A DNA stretch of 64,000 nucleotides from Podarcis raffonei (GCF_027172205.1 NC_070611.1:42815479-42879478), one strand, 5' to 3'; shown: positions 1-11,853, counted from the first letter of the stretch. Notes: generated from the sequence alone by a model not told the origin. Numbers and translations are program-made.

Positions 1-792
1 CTGTGACCCACATGTGTGGGGTAAATAACAAAAGAATCTGCTGGGTGCCTGGATTCAAAACATGGGGCATAACACACTCTCCAACAGTAGTGAGCCACCA
101 GTAGCAGAGTTTAAACAAACGAAAGTCAAGCAGCAGTGTAGTGTTAGGAATATAGGTAGTTAGACCCTTTTATCCCATTTAGTTTCATACAGCGGTTGCT
201 CCTTTCTACTCTTCTTGCAATGAACTGCTAAGGCCACACACTGCTAAGTAAGTTAAAAATGTTTTACTTACAGATTCAAAGGTCAGATTTATGGATTTAT
301 CCAAGCAGCAGCAAGAAGAACACAGGCAGAATACTCTTGAGTAGAATAAACAGAAATGTAGCTTCAAGCATGTGCTTTAAGTGCTTAGACACATCTTTCT
401 TGCTCAGTTACATGGTGCCGAGAAAGAAAGATCAGGAAGAGAAAGCTTCACTTCATCAGAGAAGATGGGGCTAGGTTGACCGCTTCATGCATGCTAGTTT
501 GACTGCAATTTCCCAGAAAAAAAATCAGTAAGGTTGAGGATCCTCAGAAGTAACCATGTTGGATTTCTCCATTTGTATAATTGTTTCATAATCTGGTAAC
601 TTATATGGGTATCTCAGTAGAGTCCCAGCCAGGTACTGATTATATCCATCCATTCAAACTCAGCTTTAGCATGAAGTGCTCCCAGGTCATTCACTGCACT
701 GGTTTGATTGGATAAAGCAGACAAAACATGGGCACCATTGCATTCATATACATACAGTACACTTCCACAGAATTGTGTGTATTTACTTTCAG
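1..792 (+). other. SLC17A8 intron (partial)
   Basis: Non-coding, AT-rich. No exon before 793 is visible, although the residues just before VGLLSAV must lie to the left. No repeat was recognised. Confidence 0.8.
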
Positions 793-925
793 GTTGGCCT
801 TTTGTCTGCTGTTCCACATATGGTCATGACCATTATTGTGCCCATTGGAGGGCAGCTGGCTGACCTTTTACGCAGCAGAAGAATTTTAAGCACAACTGCA
901 GTAAGAAAAATAATGAACTGTGGAG
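793..925 (+). CDS. SLC17A8: SLC17A8 coding exon (transmembrane region)
   Basis: The acceptor is tttcag ending at 792 and the donor gtatgg starts at 926. The exon opens at phase 0 with [14 protein letters not shown] and ends one base into the glycine codon of NCGG. It contains 44 codons plus one base, covering a transmembrane segment and the following basic loop LLRSRRIL. Confidence 0.95.
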
Positions 926-3900
926 GTATGGTTACGTTTTATAGATAAAATGTTTTAATTATATGTTACTACCTAATGTAGAAATGTATGGTGTGCAGCT
1001 TATTGTGTGTAATTGTAGATCAGCTTTGGCACTTGCCAGTGCCAGTGTCTTGGAACAGATGAATTGGGTATTACTGAATGTGCCACATGGATGGGCATTT
1101 CCTGTGAAAGAACACTAGCCTTTCAGCGGCTTTCTTGGTTACTGATAGTGGATTGGAGAATGGGACTCATTTACCCAACAAATTTACCACTATTAACTTT
1201 CTTTCTGCACAACTGGGTTGCATAAAGCAACACCAATACTGTCTTTGATTTATATATCTGGATCTGGTTGATGCAGAGCCCCAGAATATGTGAGATGTCA
1301 ATCTTGCTACCTACACCTTTTAGTAATTGATTGGACTGTTGCAATAGTGAAACAGGATCACATCACTCTTCCAGAGGCTTGCTTCATACATCACAATAAG
1401 TAAAAGTTTAAAACGCATTGTGGTTTAACATGAGCAAGCAGGGTGTTGGTGCACAACGCGCAAAAGTGTACCTCGTTCATTCCTGCCATGCCACAGATGC
1501 AACAAGTCAGAGTCATCTGGGCCCAGGCTTGGTTACTGCAAATAGTTTGAACAATCTTTAATTACCATTGATGGTTTATTATAAGGAAACAAACTACAAG
1601 CCCTCGTTCAGATGACACAGCAAATCAGACTGCAATTTTGCAGTGGCAGCAGGAGCAGTGGAGGAGCATTTGAGCTGCATGCAAACTGACCAGTGTCAGT
1701 CAAGATATGTTATTGGGGTGAAATACAAAATCGTTAACTATACTTGCCCAGCATATTACTCTTTTTCAGGACCATCTTTGCAAAGACATATGGGGCATTT
1801 CTATGGAAAACATCAATGAGAAGACTCAGATAAAAGCTTTCTTAAGATGCTTTTTTAAAAGAGTATGGAATGGGGGGGGAAGGTTTGGCTGAAGAATATA
1901 TTGCATCAAAACTAAACCAAAATGGGAGAAAAGAATGGGAAATGGGAGTTGTGTGAAGAGGGGGAAAGAGCTGATAAATACATAGATAAGTGCTAACGGT
2001 ACAAATAAAAGGTGTGATTATTCATACAGTTACATAGTATACTGGGACGTGAGTGGCACTGTGGGTTAAAACACAGAGCCTAGGACTTGCCGATCAGAAG
2101 GTCGGCAGTTCGAATCCCCGTGACGGAGTGAGCTCCCATTGCTCGGTCCCTGCTCCTGCCAACCTAGCAGTTCAAAAGCACGTCAAAGTGCAAGTAGATA
2201 AATGGGTACCACTCCAGCGGGAAGGTAAACGGCGTTTCCATGCGCTGCTCTGGTTCACCAGAAGCGGCTTAGTCATGCTGGCCACATGAGGGAGCTCCCT
2301 CGGCCAATAAAGCGAGATGAGCGCCGCAACCCCAGAGTCGGTCACGACTGGACCTAATGGTCAGGGGTCTCTTTACCTTTTTACATAGTATACTGTGAGT
2401 TTAGCAACAGAGAAGAGGGATCACAGTGAACAAATAACTGTGGGAACAGAATGTAATATATTGCATTTATCAGTGAATTGTTTCCCCCCTCTGTTATTTT
2501 CTGCAGGTTTTGGAATGGAAGCTACTTTACTTTTGGTAGTTGGCTTCTCTCACACAAGAGGTGTTGCAATCTCTTTCTTGGTTTTAGCAGTAGGCTTCAG
2601 TGGATTTGCTATTTCAGGTAAAATGAAAAATATTTTTGGTCTGCTCAAGGCATTTTCTCTATGACTGAAGAGAGTAGCCCTGCATTGTTGACTAATTTTC
2701 TATGTTACAGGATTTAATGTCAACCATTTAGATATTGCGCCCCGGTATGCCAGCATCCTCATGGGCATCTCTAATGGAGTGGGGACACTGTCAGGAATGG
2801 TGTGCCCCCTCATCGTTGGTGCAATGACTAAACACAAGGTAAGATGTTTAGATTGTTTTCCCTGGAAATATGTTCAAATGCATTGCAGCCAATTATCACC
2901 ATAAAGGTTCAATACCCTTGCCTACTCCAAACCATCCCCAATCATTTTGAAAAATGTTATTGACATGTTTAAGGGCTGAGCCTTCACTTCAGTAGGTGTA
3001 ATTTAGCATTAGTGAATACATTAGGAAATATGCCTTTATCTGATTTTTACTCATGTGTTCTGTTAAAATAGCCCAAGAGTAATATGGAAAATTCTATGAA
3101 CTTTCCTGTGTTAGGCCTCTGTGATAAAAGGTTACAGCAGGACATGTCAAGAAAGACTTGACTTCCATGGGGCCAGGCCCAGCTACTGAGGTCCACACAC
3201 CCCAGCAAAGGACTGACATCTATGCTCTGGGAGCCTGTGCCAGCATTGCTGCTGCCCCTTGCCCCAACTAGGTTTTCCTGCCAACACAAACCCTGCCCCA
3301 GGTCATGCCACAGCCTCCCATTTCTCACCCTGCATGGGCCTGGTGGTTGCCATGTTATATAGTGGTACCTCGGGTTACAAACACCTCGGGTTACAAACAC
3401 TTCAGGTTACAGACTCCGCTAACGCAGAAGTAGTACCTCGGGTTAAGAACTTTACCTCAGGATGAGAAGAGAAATCGCATGGTGGTGGCACGGTGGCAGC
3501 GGGAGGCCCCATTAGCTAAAGTACCTCAGGTTAAGAACGGTTTCAGATTAAGAACGGACCTCCGGAACGAATTAAGTTCGTAACCAGAGGTACCACTGCA
3601 TTTCCCAATAAGGACACCAGAGGTTGAATATTGGAGCATATCACATGATAACTGCCCAAGCAACCACTCAGCTCACATTCCAACAGTCCCAGGGACACCA
3701 GGAATTCTGGTCCAGGGAAGGAGTGAGTCACTCATGGCCACAGAACTGCCACAATGCTAAGAAGGCCTATACGAGCACTCTGGGGACTTCTCACGAATCC
3801 TGTGCTGAAAGCCCCACTCGAATGCTGGACCTGCACCAAATGCTTCTCTGCCATTATAGCAATCCATATTTCTGTGAAATAAAGCAAGTTCTGCTGTGTA

Positions 3901-4388
3901 TTTTGGTAATCCATAGTATCAGAAAAAAATCATTCTTTCAAAATTCAGGTTAGAAAATAGAATGGATAACAGTCACTTCATTTCTCTAACTTCTGGCTTT
4001 ATTTTGGATTCTTACTACCTGTTGCAAGTAACGTCCTATATCATTCCTCCAGACCCGCGAAGAATGGCAAAATGTCTTCCTAATAGCTGCCCTAGTTCAC
4101 TATAGTGGAGTGATATTTTATGCCATCTTTGCTTCTGGTGAGAAGCAGGAATGGGCTGACCCAGAAAGCTTGAATGAAGAGAAATGTGGAATAATTGACC
4201 AAGATGAACTGGCTGAAGAGACTGATCTGAGCAATGAAACCTTCGTTAGCCCGAAGAAAACATATGGTGCTACTGTTCAAGATGATGAATGGCGAAGGAA
4301 AGCATTGCAAAAGCAAAAGGGAGTGGTGCAAGATGCAGAAGAGACTTCGTGTCAGTATGAAAATGGGACTTATCAAGATTCATCATAA
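793..4388 (+). CDS. SLC17A8: SLC17A8 (VGLUT3), last four coding exons, spliced; 5' part lies left of the window
   Basis: Vesicular glutamate transporter 3 loads glutamate into synaptic vesicles using the proton gradient and is a polytopic membrane protein of the SLC17 family. Exons 793-925, 2507-2617, 2711-2838 and 4053-4388 join in phase (0/1, 1/1, 1/0, 0/stop) to about 235 residues. The joined protein matches my memory of the C-terminal part of mammalian VGLUT3: [60 protein letters not shown] and GEKQEWADP. The hydrophobic stretches are the last transmembrane helices, followed by a hydrophilic cytoplasmic tail. All introns are GT-AG and the stop is TAA at 4386-4388. The exact match to VGLUT3-type tail residues ([12 protein letters not shown]) favours SLC17A8 over SLC17A6 or SLC17A7, and NR1H4 downstream agrees with the known gene order. 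Confidence 0.96.
926..2506 (+). other. SLC17A8 intron
   Basis: Contains the full-length Sauria SINE at 2045-2380. Nothing else recognised. Confidence 0.85.
2045..2380 (+). mobile_element. Sauria-type tRNA-derived SINE, near full length
   Basis: This insert of about 336 bases has a tRNA-like head with a B-box-like gttcgaatccc, the conserved central region and a 3' end of taatggtcaggggtc plus T-rich tail. A perfect 15-base target-site duplication (ttacatagtatactg) lies at 2030-2044 and 2381-2395, indicating a fairly recent LINE-mediated insertion in an SLC17A8 intron. Confidence 0.9.
2507..2617 (+). CDS. SLC17A8: SLC17A8 coding exon ([13 protein letters not shown] segment)
   Basis: The acceptor is ctgcag ending at 2506 and the donor gtaaaa starts at 2618. 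The 111-base exon runs phase 1 to phase 1 and encodes a hydrophobic helix pair, [10 protein letters not shown] and [16 protein letters not shown], which is near identical to mammalian VGLUTs as I recall them. Confidence 0.95.
2711..2838 (+). CDS. SLC17A8: SLC17A8 coding exon ([12 protein letters not shown] segment)
   Basis: The acceptor is ttacag ending at 2710 and the donor gtaaga starts at 2839. It encodes [20 protein letters not shown] and a following hydrophobic helix, ending in TKHK at phase 0. The preceding intron is only 93 bases, so it is one of the shortest in the window. Confidence 0.95.
2839..4052 (+). other. SLC17A8 intron with MITE
   Basis: Contains MITE copy 1 (3360-3598). The sequence on both sides (about 3105-3359 and 3599-3925), which includes gaaataaagcaagttctgct near 3877, may be one older LTR-like or other repeat split by the MITE; this is uncertain. 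Confidence 0.75.
3360..3598 (+). mobile_element. Tigger/pogo-like MITE copy 1
   Basis: This non-autonomous element has terminal inverted repeats (tagtggtacctcgggtta at the left, taaccagaggtaccactg at the right) of the CAGTGGTACC type with TA target sites, as in pogo/Tigger elements. The subterminal ggttacaaacac... unit of 16 bases occurs three times rather than two. No transposase is encoded. Confidence 0.8.
4053..4388 (+). CDS. SLC17A8: SLC17A8 terminal coding exon with cytoplasmic C-terminus
   Basis: The acceptor is ctccag ending at 4052 and the stop codon is TAA at 4386-4388. The exon starts [20 protein letters not shown], contains the last transmembrane helix, and then a 70-residue acidic tail ([20 protein letters not shown]). 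The distal tail after the SPKK-YGAT stretch matches human VGLUT3 only loosely, which fits the known variability of VGLUT C-termini. Confidence 0.95.
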   Translation, partial: TREEWQNVFLIAALVHYSGVIFYAIFASGEKQEWADPESLNEEKCGIIDQDELAEETDLSNETFVSPKKTYGATVQDDEWRRKALQKQKGVVQDAEETSCQYENGTYQDSS

Positions 4389-5160
4389 ATCTAACTGTGT
4401 ATGATTTGTGTGATCGTTACAATCGCTGTACGAAACAAAGCAGTATCTATATTTATTTGGTTGGGTTCTTTTTGTAGATAATCATGCCAAATGGCTAGCT
4501 GTAAGATATTGTCATTTTCAACTTGTAGTACAGCAAAACTGGGTTCCCAGAAGTCCCTGTGGTAAACTGATGGATTCAGATCTCTGTGTAAAGATCACAG
4601 TCCTTTACATCACATGAATTTTCACTAAAGGCAACAAAGTTCTGGATGTACTATGTCACCCTTTAGTAATATAATTATGTTATTGGCTTTTAACACCATG
4701 ACTACACAGTCCTTTAGCAGATCCCCCCGCCCTGCTCTGTTCATCCCTTTCCGTATGCAACAGAGAATGTATTATGGCAGAGGAGAAAATGAAATGTTTA
4801 ACCAAAGACTAAATCATTGACAACGAAGGCAATTTGTTAGAGACCGTTTTGGGAAACCCACTGGAGAGCTTATTTTACTTCTCAATTTTTAATTGCTGGC
4901 AGAGATAACATATGGATCCCCAAGACTGGGATTTATTTATTTTTTAGCCTCTCCAAAATGTATATGTGTGTTATAAATGTTGATGTGTATTATGTCATTG
5001 ATCCACAGCAAAGGATGTACAGGTTTGCTTGCTTGTTAAAATGGTCATACTCCGTTTTTCTATTAAAAAAATGTCTCCAAGAGAGCTGGAAATATGAAAT
5101 CAGATAAAACAATATTTAAACGCAACTAAAGAATAAACAGGAAACAATACAACAGCAAGA
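4389..5160 (+). other. SLC17A8: SLC17A8 3' UTR (end uncertain)
   Basis: AT-rich non-coding sequence follows the stop codon. Candidate poly(A) signals are ATTAAA at 5062-5067 and AATAAA at 5132-5137. Either could end the transcript, and the true end may be further downstream because mammalian SLC17A8 3' UTRs are long. RNA-seq is needed to choose. Confidence 0.4.
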
Positions 5161-6197
5161 ACAATCTTTTCAGTAACAGTCATTCCAAGCAATACTAAAA
5201 CCCTGTTCAATTCAAAAGCCCTCTAGAATAAGTCAGGGTTTTACTACATAGTGTAATTCAGAGGAGAGCAATGATGGGCCAGGCAGGTGCCATGACTGAA
5301 AAGGTCCTGCTGTGTACCCATCCCCCTACTTCAGGTGGTGAATGAATATATATCAGGTCTTCATATCGGCAGAGGAGGTCCTTAACAGTCTGGGACCAGC
5401 TTATCTTTAGGTTCAGAAGGGCCAGCAATTGGCTCTACAAGGTGGAAAGGAGATAGGCAATTTGGGAGGCGAATGCAGTTCTTTGCTTCTGAAATCTGCT
5501 GTTATATACTTGCTTGTAAACTAAAGGCCCAGGCTAATGGAAACTTGGAGTGGGGGCAGGGATCCCACTGAAATCCTTTTGTACAATTCTTTTGTGCAAG
5601 AGAACAGTTGTCCTCTTTAACTCTTATTTATTTCAGTGTAGTTTGCATACATGATGTTCGCTTTAGGCTGGGTCCTATGTATGTTATGCAATGTATTTTG
5701 AGGAAGCAAACATGTATTATTTAAAAGGGGATCTGCTGGTTATTAAAGTTCTTACAATAATATTTTTACACCAAGTAGTATGTTTGATATTACTGAAAGG
5801 CCTAAATCTTTTCCCACCAACTCTGACAACCACATGGAAAGCATGCTGTATCTCAAATCGCTACTGGCTTTTCCAAGGCTCGCAGTGTTTTCTGATGGAA
5901 GAATTTCAGTAAATGATGGATTCATTTGTTTTCATGTTATCACTCTCTCAGTAAAATTCAAGTGAAACCATTTTGTCACATTGTGATTCTTATTGACTCT
6001 GTCACGTTGTGCAGCTGTGACATTGTAACAGAAATAGTTAATCTGCAAGAAACTTGTAACAGCAGGAAGCAAGACGAATCTTTCCATCCCATCGAAATGC
6101 TGCTATAATTCCTTCAAGCTTCTTAGTGGGAGGCAGAAAATAGTCAAATTAAGGGTGATTAAATCTGCCTATAACTTTAAATGTTGTTACATATATA

Positions 6198-6550
6198 AAG
6201 GTAAAGGGACCCCTGACCATTAGGTCCAGTCGTGGCCGACTTTGGGGTTGCAGCGCTCATCTCGCTTTATTGGCCGAGGGAGCCAGCGTACAGTTTCCGG
6301 GTCATGTGTCCAGCATGACTAAGCCGCTTCTGGTGAACCAGAGCAGCGCACGGAAACGTCGTTTACCTTCCCGCTGGAGCAGTACCTATTTATCTAATTG
6401 CACTTTGCAGTGCTTTCGAACTGCTAGGTTGGCAGGAGCAGGGACCGAGCAACGGGAGCTCACCCCGTCGTGGGGATTCGAACCGCTTACCTTCTGATCA
6501 GCAAGTCCTAGGCTCTGTGATTTAACCCACAGCGCCACCCGCGTTCCCCA
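6198..6550 (-). mobile_element. Sauria-type SINE, reverse orientation
   Basis: This is a near full-length reverse copy of the same family as at 2045. An 11-base target-site duplication (ttacatatata) lies at 6187-6197 and 6551-6561. It sits in the SLC17A8-NR1H4 intergenic region. Confidence 0.9.
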
Positions 6551-6689
6551 TTACATATATAGAGTTAGAAATTAATAAAAATGGTAGAATTTAGATAACA
6601 TTTGGAGTATTGAAGGGAAGATTCCAAGACAATGTAAAAATGCAGGCTAAGCTTCCTTTCCCAGTCAGGGCCTCACCTGGAATAGAGGT

Positions 6690-7120
6690 TGTTAACATGA
6701 CAAAAGGTGTTGATGGCCCATCAGAGAGAAATCCTTGGGTCTGTGCAAACATAAATCATGTGCCAAGGTTAGGGGAGGGCATGATGCCACACAGCAAAGA
6801 TTTTTGGGGAGGAGAAAGGAGGTGCCAGAACGCTGGGCAGAGGCCATGCAGGGCAGAAACATCACAACTGGCTGGCTGAAGGCAGGGAGAGAAGCACTGG
6901 GATGTCTGGGAATCCAGCACTGGGCTGCTGTGAAAGAAGGGCTTCTCCTGAGATGTGAATGCTGTGAAATCTCTCTCCACCGAAAGCTTCTGGTGTAAAT
7001 ATGTGTAGAATAAACCATATTTCTTAAAGACACGGAGTCTCTGCTGTGTCTTGATTCCCACCTAGAACACCCTGGAATCTTTGCTACCTGCTTGGCAGAG
7101 ATTGGGGGTGGTACACAACA
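6690..7120 (+). mobile_element. Possible solo LTR of an endogenous retrovirus (fossil)
   Basis: About 431 bases start TGTTAAC and end CACAACA, with AATAAA at 7009-7014 followed by a pyrimidine-rich stretch resembling an R/U5 region. No internal viral sequence adjoins it, so it would be a solo LTR. No clear flanking duplication is visible, so it is old or wrongly bounded. Family unknown. Confidence 0.35.
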
Positions 7121-7364
7121 TATGTCTGATATTACAGTTGCCATTATTGAACTGGATTTTCCACCCACGCTTAAGATACTAGCGGATATCGGATAGATAT
7201 AGAAGCATTCTTTTGCCTGAGGCAAAAAATGAAACAAGATGGAGCTTCCTATTCCATATACAGAAGTTGAATGGACTGATTGTTGAGTCTTACTTCAACA
7301 TTGGTATGGCACAACACACCTGAGGTGAGCAGACTCTTGGCTTTTGAACTTAGGTTATCTATCC

Positions 7365-7714
7365 CAGGGATGTCCAACAGGTCAATTGGAATCTACTGGT
7401 CGATCCCTGGGAGGCTTTGGTAGATCACAGTCGATCGCTGGCTCCTCCATCTGCCCCCCCTCCTCTAGATCGCTATAACAGAAGATGTGAGTTTTCTCAG
7501 TGAGGCTGAGTGTCTCCTTAGAGACCTATTGTTGAGCGCCTTTTTTCATTTATTAGACCTGGACCCCCCCCAACAACTTGGACCTGACCCCCCCCCCAAG
7601 GGACGTTCCTCACTAAAAAAAGCTCAGTAACTTTGACCTGAACCCCAGGTAGATCACTGCCAGATTTTAATCGTGTGAGTAGATCGCAGTCTCTTGCAAG
7701 TTGGACGTCCCTGC
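7365..7714. mobile_element. hAT-type MITE (cagggatgtccaac ends)
   Basis: Inverted ends cagggatgtccaac and gttggacgtccctg bound a 350-base element. Flanking 8-base sequences atctatcc (7357-7364) and ctctatcc (7715-7722) match at 7 of 8, the size of a hAT target duplication. The interior has the repeated gtagatc motifs of Charlie-like hAT derivatives and no coding sequence. Confidence 0.8.
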
Positions 7715-8664
7715 TCTATCCTTTTAGCCTTGATCTTGAGTGGTCTTTGGCAAGTATCTATTGCTCACCCTCAATTTGTCTTCTGTAAAATAAGAATTGG
7801 AGTAAGCTCCGCCCAGTTTTGCAAAGCTAAACAAGACAAAGATGGCATAGCAGTTAGCCCAGTACAGAAGAGATCAGAGTGCGCCTCAGATATTTAAAAT
7901 GACTGTGCAGCGAGTCTTATAAATACTTGTTTCAATTGATGTTCCTCTTTTCTTACAAAGACTAGAATAATATAATAAAACTAAATATTTTCCATGCTTT
8001 AGATTATGATAAGACTTCATCCTGGCAAGGAAATATGCTCTGGTCTTCATTACTTATAACATTTTTGCATCCTCTTCCTTGAAGTGTTTATATTATTCAG
8101 CATATGGTGTTCTGAAATTTTCCTTATCTTCCCGATAACACAAGAAAATATTGGAACAGCATAATTAGAAACATAAATATAACTTTTTGTCTAGTTTTTG
8201 AATTCATGCATGCTTTTGAAATGACATACTTTGTTTTCACCAATGATAATGTAATACAGATTTATTAATCCTTTTTAATATGAAAATACTTCCATACCAC
8301 CATTTTCCTGTTGGACTGGGATTGGCTGCTCCAAGAACCAAACTAGCCAGGATGTTGGAAATTTCTAGCTTTCTATTATAATTTATTTTAAAAGCAGCAG
8401 CGTGTGTGCACACATGTGCAGTGGGGGTGGATGGGTAATTATATCAAGACTGGAGGAAGAGGAGGAATTAACCTTTTCATTCTCCACAGATTCCCCATTG
8501 TAAATTCCAGTTATTAACTATGAACCCCAGAATTGGGATCCCCTCCAAACCTGTGCCAAAGTTTTGCAGTTGTTTTGCAGTGATTTCCCACACTAACCCC
8601 TGCGTTTTGCAGCACCGCCCCCAACTGAGTAATTGATACATCAAACTGTGGTTCGTGGTTAATA

Positions 8665-8883
8665 CAGTGGTACCTTGGGTTACAGACGCTTCAGGTTACA
8701 GACTCTGCTAACCAGGAAATAGTATCTCTGGTTAAGAACTTTACCTCAGGATGAAATTGCACGGCAGCCGCACAGCGGCAGCAGGAGGCCCCATTAGCTA
8801 AAGTGGTACCTCAGGTTAAGAACAGTTTCAGGTTAAGAACGGACCTCCAGAACGAATTAAGTTCTTAACCCGAGGTACCACTG
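8665..8883 (+). mobile_element. Tigger/pogo-like MITE copy 2
   Basis: Same family as at 3360. The ends are cagtggtaccttgggtta and taacccgaggtaccactg, flanked by TA at 8663-8664 and 8884-8885. It is 219 bases long and non-coding. Confidence 0.85.
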
Positions 8884-10041
8884 TACCCAGAAACCCATGG
8901 GGCATCAACACCTGCAGGAGAAGGTGTGTAGAAGAAGGTAAGACTTCCAGAAGAAATAACACCAATGTTGGAAGTGTTGGTGAAGGGAAAAGTTAAATGG
9001 CCAATTCAGTGGGGGCCAGTAGCTGATTGGGTTAAGAGAGGAAAAGATAATGGGGCATGGCTGATTTTTCTAGGTTCTAGAGGAAAGAGAAATGGCAATC
9101 TTGGTAGGGGAGAAACAGCAAATGGGAATGATTTTGAGAGAGCAGGTAGTTACAACAATGGTAGAAGCATCCAGCATCAGGCACACACTACCTGTTATTG
9201 TATGAGTAGTGGACTCTGAAACTTGCTCTGTCTTTCATTTATGGATCACATAGGAGTTTGTTTCTTTACTGGGGAAAAGTCAAGGTCACATGGATTGTTA
9301 GCTTCAGATGCTGACGGTAGATTTATGACCCAACCCTATGAGCCTCTTTGCTAGGCTGCTGCCATTGTTCTGGTAGTCCAGTGCCAAGAGCTATGGAACT
9401 GGGCTGATGATGCGCACCAATCCAAAAGTAGCTCAGTTATCTATTTCTATCCAAGTCTCCATGCAGATGTTCTAGGAACCAAAAAGAGGGACATGAAAGC
9501 ATAGGAGGTAAATAGCAGGTGAAATATTTGGGAGTCAAAATGACCCTCTAAGTTCTCCTTCTCAAACTAGCTCTGGCCATGAATAACTTCCCCTTCCCCT
9601 CAAACTGGCTATGAAACATCACTGGGGGCGAAGGGCAGCACAAAGGAGGAGGGATGAGGAGTTGTGATGGCTGAGAAAAGCAGGTGCCACCAACACAAGG
9701 AACTGCAATCCTTCTACCCAACAGGTGTTTCTGGGGGAAGGGAAGCTGGACTCTCCTATCCCCTCTGAATTCACCCCCCACTATTATTTTTGTGGGGACC
9801 CTATTACTTTTATTTTGTAATTATATTACACCCTCCCTCAAATGAGCCCAAAATGGCATACCTACGTTAATCTAAATTCCCTGTCACAACAGCTCTGTGA
9901 GGTAGGCTAGGCTGTTATTGCCCCTCAGATCTCCTTAAATGTGAGCAATAAATTTGATCATCCCACTAAAATGTCCAGAGTGAGTGAGGAGTGCAAAATG
10001 TATTTGATCTTAAAAGGTCAATTGCTTAATGACAAGTCTCA

Positions 10042-10079
10042 TAATAGGAATAGCTAATAGGAATAGCTAATAGGAATGC
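10042..10079. repeat. 13-base tandem repeat, about 2.8 units
   Basis: The unit aataggaatagct is repeated nearly three times without change, intergenic. Confidence 0.85.
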
Positions 10080-10971
10080 TTTTTATCAGTTGGGCAATCT
10101 AAAGTACTGACACTTATCACTGCACAATGACTGATAGCAATCTTGGCTTTATTGTTATATGGGCCTTAATAAAGCTGCACTGTGAATGTGAGACATGCTT
10201 TGATTAGGAAATTTTATCAGGGTTTATCAACAAGCTTGGCTCAAGATGTTTTGCTGCCTGAATCAGAACAGTAAGCAGCAACCCTCTTCTCCAAGTTAAA
10301 TTAAGTAGTATGCAAGGCCAGCCAAGTTATTTTGGTATTTGAGGTAGTAAATCCCACAAGCACTTTTCTTCCTCTCTGTTCGTTAAAAAAATACAGCAAT
10401 AATGAATTGAGTAACTAACACTTTGCTCCCCTTTTATGACGCACAGAATCTGCTGCCTGCAGTGTCTGCCTCACTATGCCAAAAGACAGGACTGGCCCTG
10501 GTGATCAGTCAGTAAGTGAAAAGTCAGAATATTATTAAAGGCACCTGAACCACCATTGCTGATGACCTCTAACTTACTTCTGAACGTGTTTCTACCTCAT
10601 GTCTTGTGGTAAGGCAGAAAACAGAGCAGCCAAGGTGCGAGAAGTGAGATGCTTTTCACCTGAAAAGGCTCCCAAAGCAGTTTACGTGTAAATAAAAATG
10701 ACACAATCCCTGCCCTCAGACTTACAGAAACCAAAGAAAAGGAAAAAGGGAAAGGAGGGAAAAGGGAAACAATCAAACTCAGTAAGCAAATCCCTAACAT
10801 TGCAAAATTCTTATAATAATCAGCTGGGATAGAAATATATACAGCATTTGCATAATCTAAAGATGAAAGAAAGATGGCCTTTTTCTGCAATGCTATCATT
10901 TTAAATCATATGAAAATTTGTACAGCTTGGATGAATGAAATCAATGTATCAGGAAGAAAGATGAAACAAAC

Positions 10972-10993
10972 AAACAAACAAACAAACAAACAA
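10972..10993. repeat. (AAAC)n microsatellite
   Basis: About five and a half units of AAAC in the SLC17A8-NR1H4 intergenic region. Confidence 0.9.
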
Positions 10994-11344
10994 CAAATGT
11001 AACCCACTCATCTGATTGGGTTGCTCCAGCCGCTCTGGGTGGCAATAAAAATTATGAATGAAACAATGCAAAAATGACCCAGCAGCATCAAAGCAAGGCC
11101 CATCTAGTTAGTTAGTTATTCCATTTATTTCATAAAATTTATATACAGCTTGACTGTAAAAGAACAAGAACAACAACAAAAAAAAAACCTCAGAACAGTT
11201 AGGCATTGTAGTTAGGCATACAGTTTCCAGTTATTGCCACCCAGAAGCCTTTGGGAGCTGACACACTAGTTGGGAAGCGAGCATTCTGTCCTGTTCTTTG
11301 CTCCTAAGTAACAGGGATACTGTCTTTGTAAGAAGGATTTTTAA

Positions 11345-11525
11345 AATTTATACTTACATTTATATTCCACATTTTCTCCTAACAACAACCCTGTGAGGCA
11401 GGGTAGAAGGAGAGGTACGTAGTACCTGACTCAAGGTGACCCTAGTGAGCTTCATGACTGAGTGGGGATTTGAACCTGGGTCTGACTTTCTAACCACTAC
11501 ACTTGCAATCATCAGCTGACGCCCT
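11345..11525 (-). mobile_element. Old tRNA-derived SINE (MIR-like), reverse
   Basis: Contains aacaacaaccctgtgaggca, ggggatttgaacctgggtc and taaccactacacttgcaatc, the usual reverse-strand marks of an old CORE/MIR-like SINE with a tRNA-type B box. Boundaries are approximate. Confidence 0.6.
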
Positions 11526-11564
11526 GCTTCGTGAGCCCCCTCCATGAGAAGTCTGGAGGGTGGC

Positions 11565-11845
11565 AACATGACAATGGGCCATTTCTGTGGTGGCTCCGCA
11601 TTTGTGGAATGATCGCCTCAGGAGGCTTGCCTGTTGCCTTTGTTACATATCTTGAGGTGCCAGGCAAAAACATTCCTCTTCTCCTAGGCCTTTGGCTAAT
11701 TAAACCATCTAGGCCCTTTTAAAGGGGGGGGGGTACTGGTTTTGTCTGTTATTATAGTGTATATTTTTGTGTTCTTATATTGTAAACCACCCTGTGATCT
11801 ACGCATGAAGGGCGGTATACAATTTTAATAAATAATAACAATACA
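11565..11845 (+). mobile_element. CR1/L2-like LINE 3' end
   Basis: A 3' UTR-like sequence with ttgtaaaccaccctgtgatc, gaagggcggtatacaatttt and an (AAT)n-type tail, typical of CR1/L2 elements in reptiles. No reverse transcriptase sequence remains. A hAT MITE is inserted right behind the tail. Confidence 0.65.
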
Positions 11846-11853
11846 CCATACAG

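Noticed and set aside
6692-7237. 181-codon minus-strand open frame
   Set aside because: It overlaps the LTR-like segment, has no recognisable domain and competing frames of similar length lie on the other strand.
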